This document shows positions 14,818 to 15,259 of a stretch of DNA of 15,259 nucleotides, piece by piece. How positions within the stretch are numbered: the stretch's first letter is position 1; the number at the start of each line of letters is the position of its first letter. The notes beneath the pieces were generated by a model, which saw only the letters and a program-made list of their open reading frames with translations, was not told the DNA's origin and did not search any database. The position numbers and the translations under genes were made by a program. Source of the DNA: Thiomonas sp. (lineage in GTDB: Bacteria; Pseudomonadota; Gammaproteobacteria; Burkholderiales; Burkholderiaceae_C); the NCBI GenBank assembly GCA_028706735.1, contig JAQTVS010000027.1, forward strand, positions 1-15,259, in the 5' to 3' direction.

Positions 14818-15259
14818 GTGCAGCAGTCCCGACGCCTATTCATCCAGAAAACCATCCTGACCTTGCCAGCGATCGGCACATTGGCTTCTTGCGGGGGCGG
14901 AGCAGGCTCCTCAGATCCGACGGCCGTGTCCACTGGCGCCCAGGCGAGTCCCACCAATGTGCAGCCGGTCGCCACGGGCGGCAACACAATGCCGTCCGTG
15001 ATCCCGACGACGACCGCGTCCAGCGCGCAGCCGACTCAGACGGCTCCAAGCACGGCGCCGAGCCAGACTGCGCCAACCACGTCGCCACAGGCGCAGCCGA
15101 CTTCGACGGCATCATCAGCTCCGTCCACTTCGCCCGCTTCACAGCAGACGCAACCAACGCAGACCACCACGACGTCGACTCAGCCTGCTGAGCCCGCGTC
15201 GTCGCCTGCGCAGCCAACGCAGCAGGTTGCGTCCGGGACTGACCTGTCCGCTGGGCTAA
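14818..15259 (+). CDS. N-terminal part of a predicted Tat-exported lipoprotein with Ser/Thr-rich linker (3' end outside window)
   Basis: About 147 codons are visible from a GTG start at 14818, and the frame is still open at the window end. Residues 4-10 read SRRLFIQ, a good twin-arginine motif. A short hydrophobic stretch follows, then LASC (22-25), a lipobox with Cys25 to be lipidated, and a GGGAGSS tether. This suggests export of a folded or cofactor-bearing domain through the Tat system and anchoring to a membrane. All that follows in the window (about 30-147) is low-complexity sequence rich in Thr, Ser, Pro, Gln and Ala (QPTQTAPSTAPSQTAPTTS and similar), which looks like a flexible linker or mucin-like stalk. 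The functional domain is beyond the window. The frame is open only from 14752. I cannot name the protein. Confidence 0.75.
   Translation, partial: MQQSRRLFIQKTILTLPAIGTLASCGGGAGSSDPTAVSTGAQASPTNVQPVATGGNTMPSVIPTTTASSAQPTQTAPSTAPSQTAPTTSPQAQPTSTASSAPSTSPASQQTQPTQTTTTSTQPAEPASSPAQPTQQVASGTDLSAGL

Overview
The window is GC-rich, densely coded bacterial chromosome. The protein families, a ComEC of the proteobacterial type and short palindromic repeats of a kind I associate with Burkholderiales suggest a betaproteobacterium of that order. A genus such as Thiomonas is only a guess. No rRNA, tRNA, CRISPR array, transposase or integrase is visible.

Layout. (1) 1-486 (+): the 3' end of an unrecognised gene. 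(2) 580-1206 (+): a small PAP2-like membrane phosphatase. (3) 1245-10873 (-): five genes in one direction with gaps of 27 to 67 bases. In transcription order they encode a circularly permuted ATP-grasp protein, an Alpha-E protein, a transglutaminase-DUF2126 protein, an ATP-grasp/Alpha-E fusion, and a stand-alone transglutaminase-like protein. (4) 11037-13736 (-): comEC, 163 bases upstream of that cluster and on the same strand. (5) 13989-14576 (+): a lipoprotein with a C-terminal MliC-type lysozyme-inhibitor domain, divergent from comEC. (6) 14818 to the window end (+): the N-terminus of a predicted Tat-exported lipoprotein with a long Ser/Thr/Pro/Gln-rich linker.

The five-gene cluster is the main point of interest. 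Published comparative genomics predicts that this combination of families (COG2308, COG2307, COG1305, COG4196) forms an amide- or peptide-bond-forming and cleaving system. The ATP-grasp and DUF2126 proteins would be amidoligases, the transglutaminase-fold proteins would be peptidases or amide-transfer enzymes, and Alpha-E an accessory domain. As far as I know the product or target is undetermined. Two of the modules occur twice, once alone and once fused. The ATP-grasp unit of the fusion lacks residues that look catalytic in the stand-alone copy.

A second theme is short GC-rich palindromic repeat sequence inside coding regions without breaking the frame: one copy in the DUF2126 gene and two tandem 78-base units in comEC, next to another palindrome. 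These add about 21 residues and about 75 to 80 residues to the two proteins.
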